Below, piece by piece: positions 1 to 11,827 of a DNA stretch of 64,000 nucleotides. The stretch covers positions 69,310,687-69,374,686 of the forward strand of contig CM065295.1 in NCBI GenBank assembly GCA_032871835.1, written 5' to 3'. Origin of the DNA: Dipteronia dyeriana (taxonomy: Eukaryota > Streptophyta > Magnoliopsida > Sapindales > Sapindaceae). The position numbers and the translations under genes are program-made. The notes under the pieces were generated by a model that had not been told where the DNA came from, ran no database searches, and saw only the letters and a program-made list of their open reading frames with translations. Within the stretch, counting starts at the first letter, position 1. Every line of letters starts with the position of its first letter.

Positions 1-29
1 TGATGTTTGATTGACAGCTCCCAATTAGC

Positions 30-2669
30 TCAAGCCTTCTCAGTCGCCCTATTCTTAACTTTGAAGAATTCGTCGGCCGAAACTAGCCCGCGTTGAAATT
101 CCTGAAGAAGTAGGGCATCGTAAGCAGAGGAGCTTTTAAAATGATCCACCCCTTGGACTTCAAGTTCCAACCTGGCCTCTCGAGATAGGGATTCAACTGT
201 CAACACTTGGCACTCCAGATCTTCGATTTTTTGGTCATACGCCAACCTCGACTGCTCTGCCTTTTGCTCGGCCTTAAGCATGGATTATTCAGCAGAAGAC
301 AGAAGATTTTGAAGTGATGCAACCTTCTCCTCTGCCAAATAATCCTTCTCCTCGGCTTCAAACTGCTTCGCCAAACAATGGTCGGTGAATATTTGTACAG
401 AACCGACCTCCTACTGATAGGCTTTCTCAGCTCAAGCACGGCCTTCCTCACTCGCCTTCAGCTGAGCAAATTCGGCCACCATCTATAAAGGAATATATTT
501 AGAAATATGGCAGAAGCAAAACAGTAAAGAAGTCAGATTTAACTTACATAAGATGTACCGTTCAAAACGTTTTGAAGACGTTCGGACTGTGAACCATCCC
601 TAAAGCCGCTCCAGCGGTCCTCCCCGATGAAAGCCCGGTCGGAGGATGTCTCCAGTAGCATATCCTGGGGAGAAGGATTTAAAGGTGCCCTTGAAGGTTC
701 AGCCCCTGTATTCCTAACCTCGGAGATAGAAGAAGCCTTGTTCGGTTCAGAGGTCACCGCATCTTCTGATGCTCCAATGCCAACACTCGGAGCAATCTCA
801 TCCGCAACATCTTCATCGCTGGAGTCGATGAATGAGACGACCCGAGGAACTTTAAGAGGATGAGTCGAAAAACTAACTGCCTTTCGCTTCTCACCCCAAG
901 AACGATGGAAGTTAAGGTTAGCAGCAAGATCTTCCTGCAGATCATCCCGAAAGGACTAGAAGAATTCGGCGCCCATAGGCACTTGATCCGTAAAAATCTC
1001 ACCACCATCGCCAGTTTCAAACCACCCAACAGGCTCTTCAAACGAGGCTTCACATTGCCTCTCCCTACTAACAGGCAGTTGGGTGTCAGTTGGCTCACTT
1101 TGGCCACTCGGACCAGCAGAATCATGAGTAAAAGGCAGAGCACCCTGATGAACGTACTCAGGGATCTGTTCCTCAGCAATGTCAGTTTCCTCATCAGACT
1201 CAGGTGGAGCAATACCTTCTTCGTCCTGACAGGAAGCTTCTTTTCTACTCGCCTGCAGAATCGCCTTCACCTGACGAGCCTGAAGATCGCTGACGACGTC
1301 CGTATCGAACACTTGTAAAAAAAAAAGATTCATGTCAGAAAAGAAAATAAAAAGCAGAAAAATACAATAGAAAGGGTGCCGGGTCACTTACATCGCCTGC
1401 GATGGCCCAAAATCTGTCTGAAGAAGCCGAGCTTTATCAAATCCTCATCTTTAAAAAGGTAGCTCTTGCTCCTCTTCTCTAGATTACGAACAGCTGCCCG
1501 AGTCAGCCTCTTTAGCTCCGAATCATCATAATCAATTATTTTTCTGTTCCACACTTCAGGGGAACAGAAGAAACGGGGAACACTCAACACAATTCGGGAA
1601 TCCCTAGATCCAACAGCGACGTTGAGCCCGAGAGCCCCTCCAGTGAAAAACCAACTGTTCTTCCAAAATTTGTTGGATGTAGGGAATTCCCAGACAAAAC
1701 CCTTCTTTTTCGGGTCATCAAAGGTGTCGACCTCCCGATTCACCTTTGCTCATTTGGGGACCCAGCCACCTGATGGAGTAGACGTAAGAAAATAGGTCCC
1801 CGTCTTGCTAACCTGCCTCAACGTAAAGAAATGCCTGATTTCATTTGGGGAAGGCGGCGAAAGGTTCATTCTGTTGAACATATGCCACATACACATCAAG
1901 ACTTTATAACTATTCAGGGCCAACTGAGCTGGGGCTATCCCTGCTTCAGCCAAAAACCTGGCAATAAATGGCTGAAAGGGAAGCGTGACGCCACAGCATA
2001 GCATTGATCCATAAATCGTGACCATACCCTCAGGAGGATTCCATGCGGCTCTATCCCCTGCGAGAACCAGAGTGACCGAGTCAGGCAAGTCGAATCGGGA
2101 GCGATACTTTTCTATTTCAGCTGGCCTGACCACATTCAGTTCAGTATCAAAACTACTGGACGAGCATCAAAAAATGAAAGACGAGACACCCTGGACACCT
2201 CATCAATATCATTCTCGTTAACAGCCTGTTCCCTGATCTGAACATTGCTCAAGCCATGCTTGTGCACTTCATTTTTGCTCTGATGTTTACCCATCATTCG
2301 AAAAGATACCCTGTGGTTAGAAACGTCAGAATCGAAACTAGATGAAGTATCAGATGAATCAGAACTGACTATAGGATTAAAAACAACGTCAAGGTAATGA
2401 CCAGAAAAGTCGACTTCTAAAAATGAATGTTCATCAGGAGGAGTTTCCCCCAACAATCTTCGAACACAGGAAACTAACTGATAATCCCCCCGATTTAGAG
2501 CATCAAGAGCTATATTACAAAGACGAAGGCGAGATGAGGGCTCCATTGAAACTAACCTTAAAAAGAATGGAATACTGGAGCAAAAAACCCTTGATGAAGA
2601 AAGCCATCTGCAGCGAAATCCGGAATGATAGGAAAATTCTGATTTTTTCAAATAAGAATAAACTACCAC
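30..2669 (-). pseudogene. Decayed antisense transposon gene, putative gypsy-type transposase domain (PF04195-like), 3 exons
   Basis: Reading leftward, the parts are an N-terminal segment (2669-2140, probable start at the Met near 2546, MEPSSRLRL), a conserved core (2133-1390, with motifs such as RSRFDLPDS and LALNSYKVL), then an acidic middle and a Glu/Lys/Ala-rich coiled-coil tail (482-30). The core resembles the plant family annotated 'Transposase (putative) gypsy type'. Two plausible introns have GTAAGT donors and AG acceptors: 1312-1391 and 483-547. Removing them keeps the frame. Breaks: a frameshift near 2140-2170, TGA at 1750-1752, TAG at 956-958, and three stops between 280 and 440. 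In Tat/Retand/Ogre elements such genes lie antisense between pol and the 3' LTR, which fits the plus-oriented LTR to its right. The biochemical role of the family is unknown. Family call is from memory of its motifs; no search was run. Confidence 0.65.
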
Positions 2670-3031
2670 AAATTCGGTGAAGAATTTAAAGGGGTGGTGA
2701 CACGAAACCCTAGGGCCTCGAGGTGAAAAAAATTATGATAAAGCTTGATAACGTAGGCGGCTTTGGGGACACGTAAAAATCATTTTCTCATAAATGATAT
2801 CTAAAAACGAAGAGACTAGGGACACGTGTCAAAACAGGAACTAGCTCTCAACCGTCAGAACTTCAAAACGTCGCCATCATTAAGATCTTGCGTAATGAAG
2901 CGAATCGAAATTACATGGTCACCATTAAGACACGCCATTATAGCAAGACGTCTATTCTGACACGAGTAAAAATTAAGATGATTAAAATACCCTTGCCCGA
3001 AACAAAATTTCATTCGGTAAAAATATTTTAA

Positions 3032-3103
3032 GGGGGTATTATCGTATGTGAATTTTACCAAGCGTACGGGGGTATTGTCGTATGTGAATTTTACCAAGCG
3101 TAC
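3032..3103. repeat. Two tandem copies of a 36-bp unit
   Basis: Units at 3032-3067 and 3068-3103 differ at one base (TATTATCG versus TATTGTCG). Each ends in ACCAAGCGTAC. They lie in the U3-like part of the LTR. Confidence 0.9.
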
Positions 3104-3677
3104 ATGTCATCGACAAGATGGAGAAAATTGTCAAGTGGACACCCAAATAAGCACTCATGAAAAATCCTAGAAGGCATCATTAAAGAGAAGAAAGCCCGAG
3201 TAAATAAGCAGCATGGCAAGACCTACTCGAGATCAACTAAACTATTCCGAATCAATTAAAAGTACTCGGGGTTAGCAAAAAAGCATCTTCTACTCGAACT
3301 TAAACGGCACTACTCGGGACCAACAAGTGTTATTCTTACTCGGGATAAATGTGACCCGAGTAAGAAACTAGGTGCTTAATTCACACGGATTTAGTCATTA
3401 AATACGCGAAGATATCTATCAGGAAGAATCCCAAAGAGAACATAATACTGAGCTAGAAGAATCCTCAATTAGGAAACAACTTGATTTCACTACAAAGACT
3501 ACACTCTTATAAGGAAACAAGTCCAAATAAAACTGCACTACTGGAATCCCACTCGATTTCCATAAGAGACTCCGAAACAGGAAAAAAGACAAATCAACCT
3601 CAAGTAAGTAACCGAATCACAATTAAATGTAAAGATCTTGTATTACTTGTACAAAGCAGATTAGGGTTCTATAAACA

Positions 3678-3686
3678 TATAAATAG
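3678..3686 (+). promoter_or_regulatory. TATA box of the Tat-like LTR
   Basis: TATAAATAG in the only strong core-promoter context of this LTR, followed by an AG-rich leader. It sets the LTR orientation as plus, opposite to the 30-2669 gene. Confidence 0.5.
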
Positions 3687-3959
3687 ACCCATAATCTCGT
3701 CCCAAAAAAAGATATAGGCAATATAGCAACAGAAAAATACAGAGAGAAGAAAGAGAGATCGAGAGCTTGTAAACATCATAATTTCATAGTGGATTTTGTC
3801 TTGGTTGACCCATCAACCACCCGTGGACGTTTCTTCGGTCATCAGAGTTTTACCACGTAAAACTTGTGTCTTCGTTACTCTCTCTGAATCTTTTTCTCTT
3901 TGAATTAATAGTCGAAATCCAATCCTTGTTGGCTTTTCTGACACAATCCAGAAATCGAC

Positions 3960-5465
3960 GTCAACAATAAGGATTACACCTTGCAAGGATTGATGCAAGA
4001 GGTGTAAAGCGCTGCGAAGATTCTTGTTAAGAACAAGGATAATAAAGTCCATACTTTTGACAAGAAAGAATATAAGTCTTCTACTAAGCTCAATCCTAAA
4101 AGAAAAGGCAAGAAGCAAAAGAAGAATAAGGTTCATGGCCTGTCAAAAAGTTGATCAAGAATGATGGGAAAGATAAAGGAAAGTGTTTCCATTGTGCGAT
4201 CAATGGGGATTGGAAAGAAATTGCCTTAAGTACATAGAGAGTAAGAAGGAAAAAGGTAATTTGTATTACCTAGAAACATGTTTTCGGGTAGCTTTTATGA
4301 AATCTTAGAATCTGGATTGTAGATTCTAGGGCCACTAATCATATTTGTAATTCCTTACAAATGTTTCAGAAAACGAGAAAGCTAAGTAAAGAAGAAATTA
4401 ATTTTCACTTGGGCACTAGAGCATAAGTGTTGGCAAAAGAAGTGGGAGAAATCGTTATTTATTTTGATAGTTTTAGAAGTTCGATTTTAAAAGACGTTTA
4501 TTATGTACCGAAATTTAAGAGAAATTTGATTTATGGTTCTAGCTTGATTAGACTTGGTTATTTGATTGTTTTTAATAAAGAAGTTATTTTTAGCAAGAAT
4601 GACAGAGTCTTATGAAATAGGTACATTAGAGAATGGTCTTTATCATATTCAAACTAAACCTATATCACTGTTTAACACTAAACAAGAAGAACCTAATTCA
4701 AAGTGAATAAAATTATCTTAAGATTAAACTTACTCGTGACACTTGAGATTAGGAAATATTAATCTAAAAAGAATCAAAGGGTTAGTAAGCAATGGAAATT
4801 TAAGCGAGTTAAAAATTCAAGAGCTTTCAACATGTGAATCTTGTTTAGAAGGTAAGATATCCAAAAGGCCGGTTACGACAAAAGGTGTATGGGTCACTGA
4901 ATGTCTAGGACTCGTACATACATATGTATGTGGTCCGATAAACATTCAAGCAAAGGGAGGAAACGAGTACTCCATCACTTTCACAGATGATTTCTCGAAA
5001 TTTGGATATGTGCATCTCATGCGACATAAGTCGGATTCTTTTGAAATGTTCAAAGTATTTAAAGCTGAAACTGAAAATCAATTTGAGTAACAAATTAAAA
5101 TCTTGATATTCGATCGTGGTGGAGAGTATCTCGCTGGTGAGTTTCAACAATATCTTATAGACAATGGAATTATATATCAACTTTTCACGCTAGGAATGCC
5201 TCAGCAAAATGGTATGGCAGAAAGAAGAAATAGAACTCTCTTGATTAGATCTATGCTTAACTATTCAACACTTCTAAATTCCTTTTAGGGATATGCCTTA
5301 CAAACAGCTTATACATCTTGAACAATGTACCATCTAAATTTGTTCTTAAAGCACCACGTGAGTTGTGGAGTAGACGAAAGTATATTCTATGACACAAGGA
5401 TATTTGGATGTCAAGTACATCTGTTGAAGGGAAAAACATAAACCGTATAGAGAGACAATATGAGT
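3960..5465 (+). pseudogene. Ty1/copia fragment: gag C-terminus, protease, pre-integrase, integrase core
   Basis: Translated in shifting frames it shows a Lys-rich gag tail (about 3990-4150), a ruined zinc knuckle starting KCFHC (4180), a protease remnant VDSRATNHIC (4320; the usual DSGA is DSRA), the GAG-pre-integrase block with C-E-S-C-L-E-G-K (about 4830), integrase core HTYVCGP and FTDDFSKFGYV (4740-5090), then DRGGEYLAG and PQQNG (5103-5290). Stops and frameshifts interrupt it (near 4250, 4425, 4616, 5088, 5287). It ends at about 5465 within the region after the core, before the RT. It belongs to the same broad copia type as the RT piece at 8630-10470 but cannot be shown to be the same insertion. 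Confidence 0.8.
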
Positions 5466-6955
5466 TTAATAGAATACATAATAAATTATAATTGAGTTTT
5501 TATGTGATTTTATGGTGAATATAGAAGGAAATGAATTCAAAAGGGAAACTAGTCTCAGACTCACACTTCAGATTTGAGCAAAATAGTTGCATGAGTGAAT
5601 AATTTTTAATAATAATTAAGTGTAAGGACCTCAATTTATGATTGACTTATTTTATAACAAATCACATTGGGGATGTTTGTGTAATGGGTAGTATAGGTTC
5701 TTAAAGTGTGGTTTTCTCGAAGACACGTTTCCGGTCATCTCATGAACTTTAAAAGGTAGTTCACTTGTGCTTAACTCTCTTTGAAGAGATTTTAGTTGCA
5801 CACACTCACATCTCATACATTTGTTGTCACACACACACACACACACATACACACACACACACACACTTTATGCATTTGAGTTGGTATGCATTTGTTTCTC
5901 ATGGCTCTTGTGTGCAATCATTCCACAATCACACTTGCACTTCATTCTTAGATGCAATAGTGGTTTTATGTGTGTAATTCATTTCCTGATGATTGATTGA
6001 AAATGTCTGTGCCCGCACGTTGGTGTGCTTTTTCTTAACGCGTTGTTGACCTCTCGTTAAGGCCTCTTTTACACGGGGGTCCCTACTCGTGCAATACCCA
6101 TGCACTGAGGACGGTACCTTCAGGTTTGTATGTTGCACAGGTCCCTTACCCATGCAGTACCCGTGCACTGAGCATTATTTTTCAAAACGATGTTGTTTCG
6201 TTTTACGGCTTATATGTATATATATATATATATATCATCTTCTTTCTCATTCGTTTTTAGAGCTTCAAAATCTATTTTTAGAGAGGATAAGAGCCCCCTT
6301 AGAGAGAGAAGCTCCAAGACTTGTTTTTGACTCTCCAAAACCCAAACCTATGAGCATCCAAGCATAATCATGCATCATCTCATCATGGGTCTTCTTCATT
6401 AAGTGACTTGGTAAGTATAACAAACCTCATCTTTCATTAATTGTTCTATCTACTCAAGATTTAGTCTTTATTGTATATTTATTGCAATACTCATGCTTTA
6501 ATTACATATTCACATGAGATATTACATGATTGGGTTTTGTTTATTGATAACTTGCATTTAGGACATATTTGCCCTCTAGCCAATTATGACTCATTGATTT
6601 CATTTCATGATTTCATTTATTGTCCTTGCCTTATTATGACAACTTAAGTTGATTTGGTTTGTTTGATAATTAAGTTGTTAGCTTTGCATCTCAACATCTA
6701 ATTAAGCATTTAGTGTATTGTCTTGCACTATTGCATCTAGAATATTCATATATTCACTTAGACTATTTTATCTCATCTTTGAGAGTTAAGTCTTGTGACT
6801 ACAAGGTGTAGTGCACAAACAAGTAAAGTCTTGCAACCAAGGTGTGTTGGCAAGCATTGATCAAGACACACGCTTTAAAATTATTTTCATTAAGTTAATT
6901 GTTTTAGAAATATATGTTAGTGTTAACTATTTATAAATGGTTTAAAAACAAATGT
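5466..6955. other. Non-coding stretch, possibly a degraded LTR
   Basis: No gene seen. From 5621 it begins TGTAAGGACC, an LTR-like start, and it contains an (AC)n tract, a twice-used motif around CATGCACTGAG/CGTGCACTGAG (6100-6170), a (TA)n stretch at about 6205-6234 and a short pyrimidine-rich leader with TTGGTAAGTATAAC near 6407. No matching second end was found. The call rests on general LTR-like composition only. Confidence 0.3.
5830..5866. repeat. (AC)n microsatellite
   Basis: Uninterrupted CA/AC dinucleotides except one T near 5849. Confidence 0.95.
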
Positions 6956-6959
6956 GTTA

Positions 6960-7190
6960 TTCATTTTTCAAGAAATATGGACAATAAGAAACTATTTTTA
7001 GTTTCTTGGGACAATGCTTGTTTGCCTAAGGATGAAGGGGGCTTAGGTCTTCGTGATCATATATATTGCTCTTAATAAAGCAACTAATCTATAATTTTAT
7101 TGGGATTCTAAAATTAGGAACTCTATTTGGAGCGATTATTTTTGTCAGAAATTTAACTTCACTCAAACAAGTGGCTTGGTTTCACGGTTC
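6960..7190 (+). pseudogene. LINE (L1-type) reverse transcriptase C-terminal scrap
   Basis: Translation gives VSWDNACLPKDEGGLGLRD, matching the conserved block that follows the RT domain of plant L1 LINEs (the W-x-x-x-C-x-P-K-x-x-G-G-L-G pattern), then stops and a weak continuation (SIWSDYF). Only about 75 codons survive, with no poly-A tail or endonuclease nearby, so it is a dead fragment. Confidence 0.7.
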
Positions 7191-7319
7191 AAATCGGTCA
7201 AATATTTAACTTTTTTTTTTAATTATATAAAAGAACATATTAACATTATAAGATGGAAAAAATGATTATAATCATGGTTAAGATACATGTGTGGAAGTTT
7301 ATATATATATATAAATTTA

Positions 7320-7470
7320 AGTCAGTGCTCACTGATATAAATTCATCAGTACGTTGGATGTAGACCATTAGATTTACATACTTTGACTCAAATTGTATGC
7401 ACTTGTCAAAGCTTCTCTATAATCAATAGTCCACATATAATACACTGATATAAGTTATATTAATACGCAC
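7320..7470. mobile_element. MITE family A, copy 1
   Basis: About 150 bp with inverted ends: CAGTG(C)TCACTGATATAA on the left, TTATATTAATACGCACTG on the right. The interior (GGATGTAGACCATTAGATTTA, CACTTGTCAAAGCTTCTC) recurs at 7693-7832 and, in part, at 25561-25640. It is flanked by TA-rich DNA. The superfamily is not clear. Confidence 0.55.
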
Positions 7471-7483
7471 TGAGGAGGAAAGG

Positions 7484-7487
<4 letters not shown>

Positions 7488-7542
<55 letters not shown>
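7488..7542. repeat. (TA)n then (AG)n microsatellite
   Basis: About 33 bp of TA followed by about 22 bp of AG, between MITE A copy 1 and MITE B. Confidence 0.95.
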
Positions 7543-7543
<1 letters not shown>

Positions 7544-7671
7544 ATAATGCTACTTTGTCCAAATTTGGTGTCCAAATGATGTAGGAACACTTCAGTCCAT
7601 CAATTTAAATGAATGAACTAGAGTGTTGCCACAACATTTGGGCACTAAATTTGGGTAAAGTAGCATTACTC
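7542..7671. mobile_element. MITE family B, near-complete foldback
   Basis: The left end GAATAATGCTACTTTGTCC and the reverse complement of the right end GAGTAATGCTACTTTACCC stay alignable for about 58 bp each, so the ~130-bp element is nearly one hairpin. It lies between two (TA)n tracts. A TA duplication is possible but cannot be told from the microsatellite. Confidence 0.65.
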
Positions 7672-7692
7672 ATATATATATATATATATAAT

Positions 7693-7832
7693 TTCAAGTC
7701 AATGTGTTGGATGTTGACCATTAGATTTATAGACTTTGACTCAAAATGTATGTACTTGTCAAAACTTCTCTATAATCAGTGGTCCACATGCAACACACTA
7801 ATGTAAGTTATATCAATGTGCACTGAGGAGAA
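7693..7832. mobile_element. MITE family A, copy 2 (left end missing)
   Basis: Same interior and right end (TTATATCAATGTGCACTG) as copy 1, but lacking the first ~20 bp. It sits right of MITE B and a second (TA)n tract, so the array is A-(TA/AG)-B-(TA)-A. Confidence 0.55.
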
Positions 7833-7849
7833 AAAAACTATAGATATAG

Positions 7850-8630
7850 GGTCGGCCCTGACTATTTAGAGGACGTACGATCTGCGTCTCGATTTGCGTC
7901 TACCTTCATCCTTCGCTGCAGTGCGCCATGGCCTTCTGGTGATGACTTGGTAGCTTGGGCAACGGTAACCTTAGGATTTCAGAGGTCTTTTTTTGTATTA
8001 GGCCACTTTTAGGGAATTTGATATTCTTGATGGACTGTTTTCCAATTAATTTAGGCCATTTATGATTTTGATAAAGTTTCAGGTCCAATTTATAATTATT
8101 AAAACTTAGTGGGACAATTTGAAATTACAAAAAAAAATGGATAGATTTATAATTACTGAAATATTACGGGGTCACATTGTAATTTTTAAAAGTTTTAGAG
8201 CCAAATTTTTATTTTTAAAAATTATTGGGCAATTTCTTTTGATTTTGACAAAATATTAGGGCTGACTTGTGATTACTGAAACTTGATAGGTTTTTCTGTA
8301 AGTTTACAAAATCATGGAGAGTTTTGTTATTTTGATTTAATTTATATATATATATATTAAGGATCAACTCAAATTCAATATTTTTTGGTATATCTTTTAA
8401 GGTTAAATAAGGTGGTCCATCATTCTAAATGGATTAATTGAAACAAGATGTCACCAAAGTGACCTATCTTGTGTAGAATGTTAATAAGGGATGTTGGATG
8501 TTTGTGTGTGTGTGTAAATTCATACGAGTATTAGCCTGCCCAAAGTAAGGTTAATACTTGGCCGAATTACACACACACCTATGGTGGTAAATATATGAGG
8601 TTTTACATGTGAATAATAAGTTGATCCAAA
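7850..8630 (+). other. Copia leader (5' UTR) remnant
   Basis: No gene. The segment from about 7970 to 8340 repeats phrases such as GGGCCAATTT, TTTTGATTTTGACAAA and ATTACTAAAACTT that also fill 11560-11790, directly after a copia PBS. It is therefore read as untranslated leader of the same copia family. From 8515 to 8630 is further leader-like sequence that abuts the RT-coding part at about 8630-8640, implying loss of gag, protease and integrase. Confidence 0.45.
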
Positions 8631-10470
8631 GATGAGGAGGAGTTGGTTTCGATTCCCACTATTGCTTTTGACAATGTGAAAGTTTCTATACCTCTCATTG
8701 ATCAAGAAGCGAATCTGAATCCTCAACTAGACAATGTTGAACAACCCCTCATTCAAGATGAGGTAATTGTTCCTAAGGAACAAACTCAACAACCTCAAGA
8801 ACCGGTGTCATTAAGGCGATCCACTAGAGAAAGGGGAAATGCTATTCCGGATGATTTTTTCTTATTTCTCCAGGAACATAAAATAAGAAAGATATTGGAA
8901 TGGTGGAAGATGATCAAATCAACTTACATTAAGCCATGCATGGTTCCAACTCTTAAAAGTGGATTAATGCCATGAATGAGGAACATAAGTCTATACAAGA
9001 CAATAAGGTTTGGGAACTTGTCTCATTACCGGAAGGTGCGAAGCCCATTGGTTGTAAATGGATAGTTAAAACCAAAAGGGATTTGAAAGATAATATAGAG
9101 AGGAATAAGGCTCGTCATGTAGCTAAAGGTTTTACCTAAAAGGAAGTGATTAACTTGAAAGAGAATATCTCCCCAGTTATAACGAAAGACTCTTTTAGGA
9201 CAATCATAGCATTTGTTGCACATTTTGACCTTAAGCTTCATCAGATGGATGTCAAGATGGCATTTCTCAATGGTGACATTGACGAAACAATTTATATGGT
9301 GCAACCAGAAAACTTCGAGTTGGGAGACCCAAAGAATATGGTTTGTAAATTGACAAAGTCTATCTATGGACTTAAGCAAGCTTCCCGTCAGATGTACCAT
9401 AAGTTTCATCAAGTGATTATCTCGTTTTGTTTTGAGACAAACAATGTTGATAATTGTGTGTATCACAAATTCAATGGGAGTAAGCACATATTCCTGATTT
9501 GTATGTCGATGACATAATGCTTGCCACAAATGATATAGGTATGTTGCACGAAACCAAGAGATTTATATCAAAGAATTTTGAGATGAAAGACCTTGGTGAC
9601 GTTTCATTTGTATTAGGGATCCAAATACAACGAGATCGTTCTCAGAGTATTCTTGGATTATCATAAAGGAGCTGTATCGATAAAGTGCTTAAAATGTTTG
9701 CCATACAGGACAGCAAACCAGGTGACACCCCTATCGATTAGGGAGACAAATTCAGTCTCAATCGGTGCCCTAAAAGTAACCTTGAAGTTACGGAAATATA
9801 GAATATTCCTTATACATCAGTTGTAAGTAGTCTAATGTTTGTTTAGATGTGTACGCATCCGGATATTGCATACATTAGTAGTATGTTTGACAGATATTTT
9901 AAGGAACCCTAGGGTAGATCATCGAAAATCAGTCAAACGGGTTATAAAGTATTTACAAAGAATAAAAGATCACATGCTCACATATAGTAGATCGGATCAG
10001 TTGGAGATCATAGGGTATTCCGACTCCAATTATACTGGATGTCAAGATAGTAGGAGATCCACATCAGGCTACATATACCTATTGACTGGTGGAGCTATTT
10101 ATTGGAGGAGAGCCAAACAGACAATCATAGCTTCTTCCACCATAGTAGTAGAGTTTGTGGCATACTATAAGGCATCCAACCATGGAATATGGCTGCGGAA
10201 TTCTGTAACTGGGCTGCGCATTCTGGAGAGTGTTGAAAGACCACTCAAAGTATATTGTGACAATAAGTCAACAATGCTATATTCTAACAACAACATGAGC
10301 TCATCTAGGTCAAAGCATATTAACATTAAGTTCCTAGTTATGAAGGAGAGAGTGTAGAGTAGACAGATATCCATAGATCATATTGGGATAAACTCTATAC
10401 ATGGATCCACTTACAAAGGGATTACCACTCAAGGTCTTTCATGAGCACACTTCTTATATGGGTGTTATTT
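8630..10470 (+). pseudogene. Ty1/copia RT-RNase H remnant (copy A)
   Basis: Order of motifs: spacer with SLRRSTRERGNAIPDD (8810-8860), RT start KPIGCKWIVKTK (9040), HQMDVKMAFLNGDIDETIYM (9240), SIYGLKQASRQ (9360), YVDD readable only after a frame change near 9505, MKDLGD (9585), a decayed middle, then RNase H with STSGYIYLLTGGA (10055), YCDNKSTMLYSNN (10255) and the end SKHINIKFLVMKERV. Stops and at least three frame changes. It runs straight into the LTR at 10471. The closely related minus-strand copy is at 20297-22165. Confidence 0.85.
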
Positions 10471-10990
10471 TTGTAAGGATATCACATTATAGTAGGAGTT
10501 TGTATCATTTTGTATTTTATTACTTTATGTACACACTTGTACATTTATGTATTTAGATATTTTTCTGATCAGAAAAAAAGTATTCAGTTCATTTCACTCT
10601 GTTATATTGTGTTAAGTATTAATCTCACTAATGAATCAAGTACGACCAGTTGGAAATAGACATGTATAAAGCACAATGCATGTAATTTCCATGTTACGCA
10701 TCCATGATTGATCTATGACATTTGGTTATGTTGGTATACGTGACCATTAATGGATTTAGTCATGTAAGTGTGACGAAAACAGCTTTGATCCTGTATCCAT
10801 CCTCCAACCTACGACAATGGATTCAGGTACGCTTCCGCTTTCTCCTATCTCCATTTTCTATTGAATTGACATGGGTTAGTAATATGTATTTAGGGTTTGA
10901 TTAATCATGATATAGAAACATGTTTAGGTTGAGATTCAGATTAGTTATATCCCTACACATGTTGATTTTGTGTTAATTCAAATCCTTACA
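10471..10990 (+). repeat. Copia LTR (520 bp)
   Basis: It starts TGTAAGGATATC and ends AATCCTTACA: a perfect 9-bp inverted terminal pair TGTAAGGAT/ATCCTTACA. It follows the RT-RNase H end and is followed at once by a primer-binding-like site, so it can serve as 3' LTR of copy A and 5' LTR of a second truncated unit. Confidence 0.85.
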
Positions 10991-10992
10991 AG

Positions 10993-11005
10993 TGGTATTA
11001 GAGCC
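10993..11005 (+). other. Primer-binding site, initiator Met-tRNA type
   Basis: TGGTATTAGAGCC, two bases after the LTR end. It matches the common copia/gypsy PBS TGGTATCAGAGC with one change. Confidence 0.8.
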
Positions 11006-11815
11006 ACCCATGATCAATTCTTGAGAATTGAGATTTGGATTTTAGGTTTTAATAAAAAAATTGGGTTTTGATGTTTTAGTTTTGGTTATTGTATGGATTC
11101 GTGATTTGGATTCTCAGTGTGTATATGCTATGACATTATATATTATATACTGGTGTATCAAATGTTAAAAAAAAATGTCTGAGTTTTGGAATCAGATCAC
11201 TGATCTGAGTATTCTAAGTTGGTGAGTTTCTCGATTTGAAGAAGATGTTAAATCAGATCACCCAGATCTGAATCTCTTTTGTTTGATGGGTCAAACCCAA
11301 ACCCGATCCCGATCCCGATCCCATGCATGGATCTCACCCAAACCCCGTCTCTCTTTGGTCTGGTATGGGTCGTTCTTGGTCGACCTGAGTGTTGGTCACG
11401 AGTTTGTATAAGTCTCGACTGTCGTCCTCTTCTAGGTGACGGATTGGTCTGCTGCCGTTGAAGAGATCCGCGTTGTGCGGCTTGTCGTTGCTTTTTCAGA
11501 TGTTATTGACGCCAATCTGGTTGTCGATGGTGCAAGGTTGGCGGCAGCACAAGAAACCTAGGGTTTCTTGGTTTGTTTTTTGCTTGGGCCATGTTTTGAA
11601 AATTAGATATAATAGAGGGTCTTTTTTGTAATTTTTTGGGTCATTATTTGATTTTAATAAAGTTTCTGGATCACTTTGTAAATTTTTAAAACTTTGGGCC
11701 AAATTTTAATTATTAAAAATTACTAGACCAGTTTTTGATTTTGACAAAATATAGGGGCCAATTTATAATTACTAAAACTTAGGGTATATTCGAACAATCT
11801 CGTCCATTGATTATG
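11006..11815 (+). other. Second copia leader, truncated
   Basis: Non-coding. It starts CCCATGATCAATTCTTGAGA, which recurs (inverted) beside the PBS at 24883. It continues with a GC-richer block and the 'GGGCC...TTTTGATTTTG' repeats shared with 7970-8340. It is cut off at about 11815, where the minus-strand copia LTR piece begins. Confidence 0.55.
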
Positions 11816-11827
11816 CTGATATCGGGT

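Larger units (their letters stand above)
2698..3950 (+). repeat. Probable 3' LTR of the Tat-like element (borders uncertain)
   Basis: A purine run ending in AAAGGGGTGG (about 2687-2697) could be a polypurine tract, followed by TGACACG. The stretch has no gene. It holds a 36-bp tandem duplication, a cluster of TACTCGGG-like motifs (3190-3360), a TATA box TATAAATAG at 3678-3686, an A/G-rich leader, and near 3790-3900 a sequence of the kind seen at LTR 3' ends (CGTGGACG, ACCACGTAAAA). A likely end is TTCTGACA near 3950. No second LTR or target duplication is in the window, so both borders are inferred. Confidence 0.45.

Noticed and set aside
627..1318. Plus-strand open frames opposite the PF04195-like gene
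   Set aside because: Shadows of the minus-strand exons; the family motifs and splice signals are on the minus strand.
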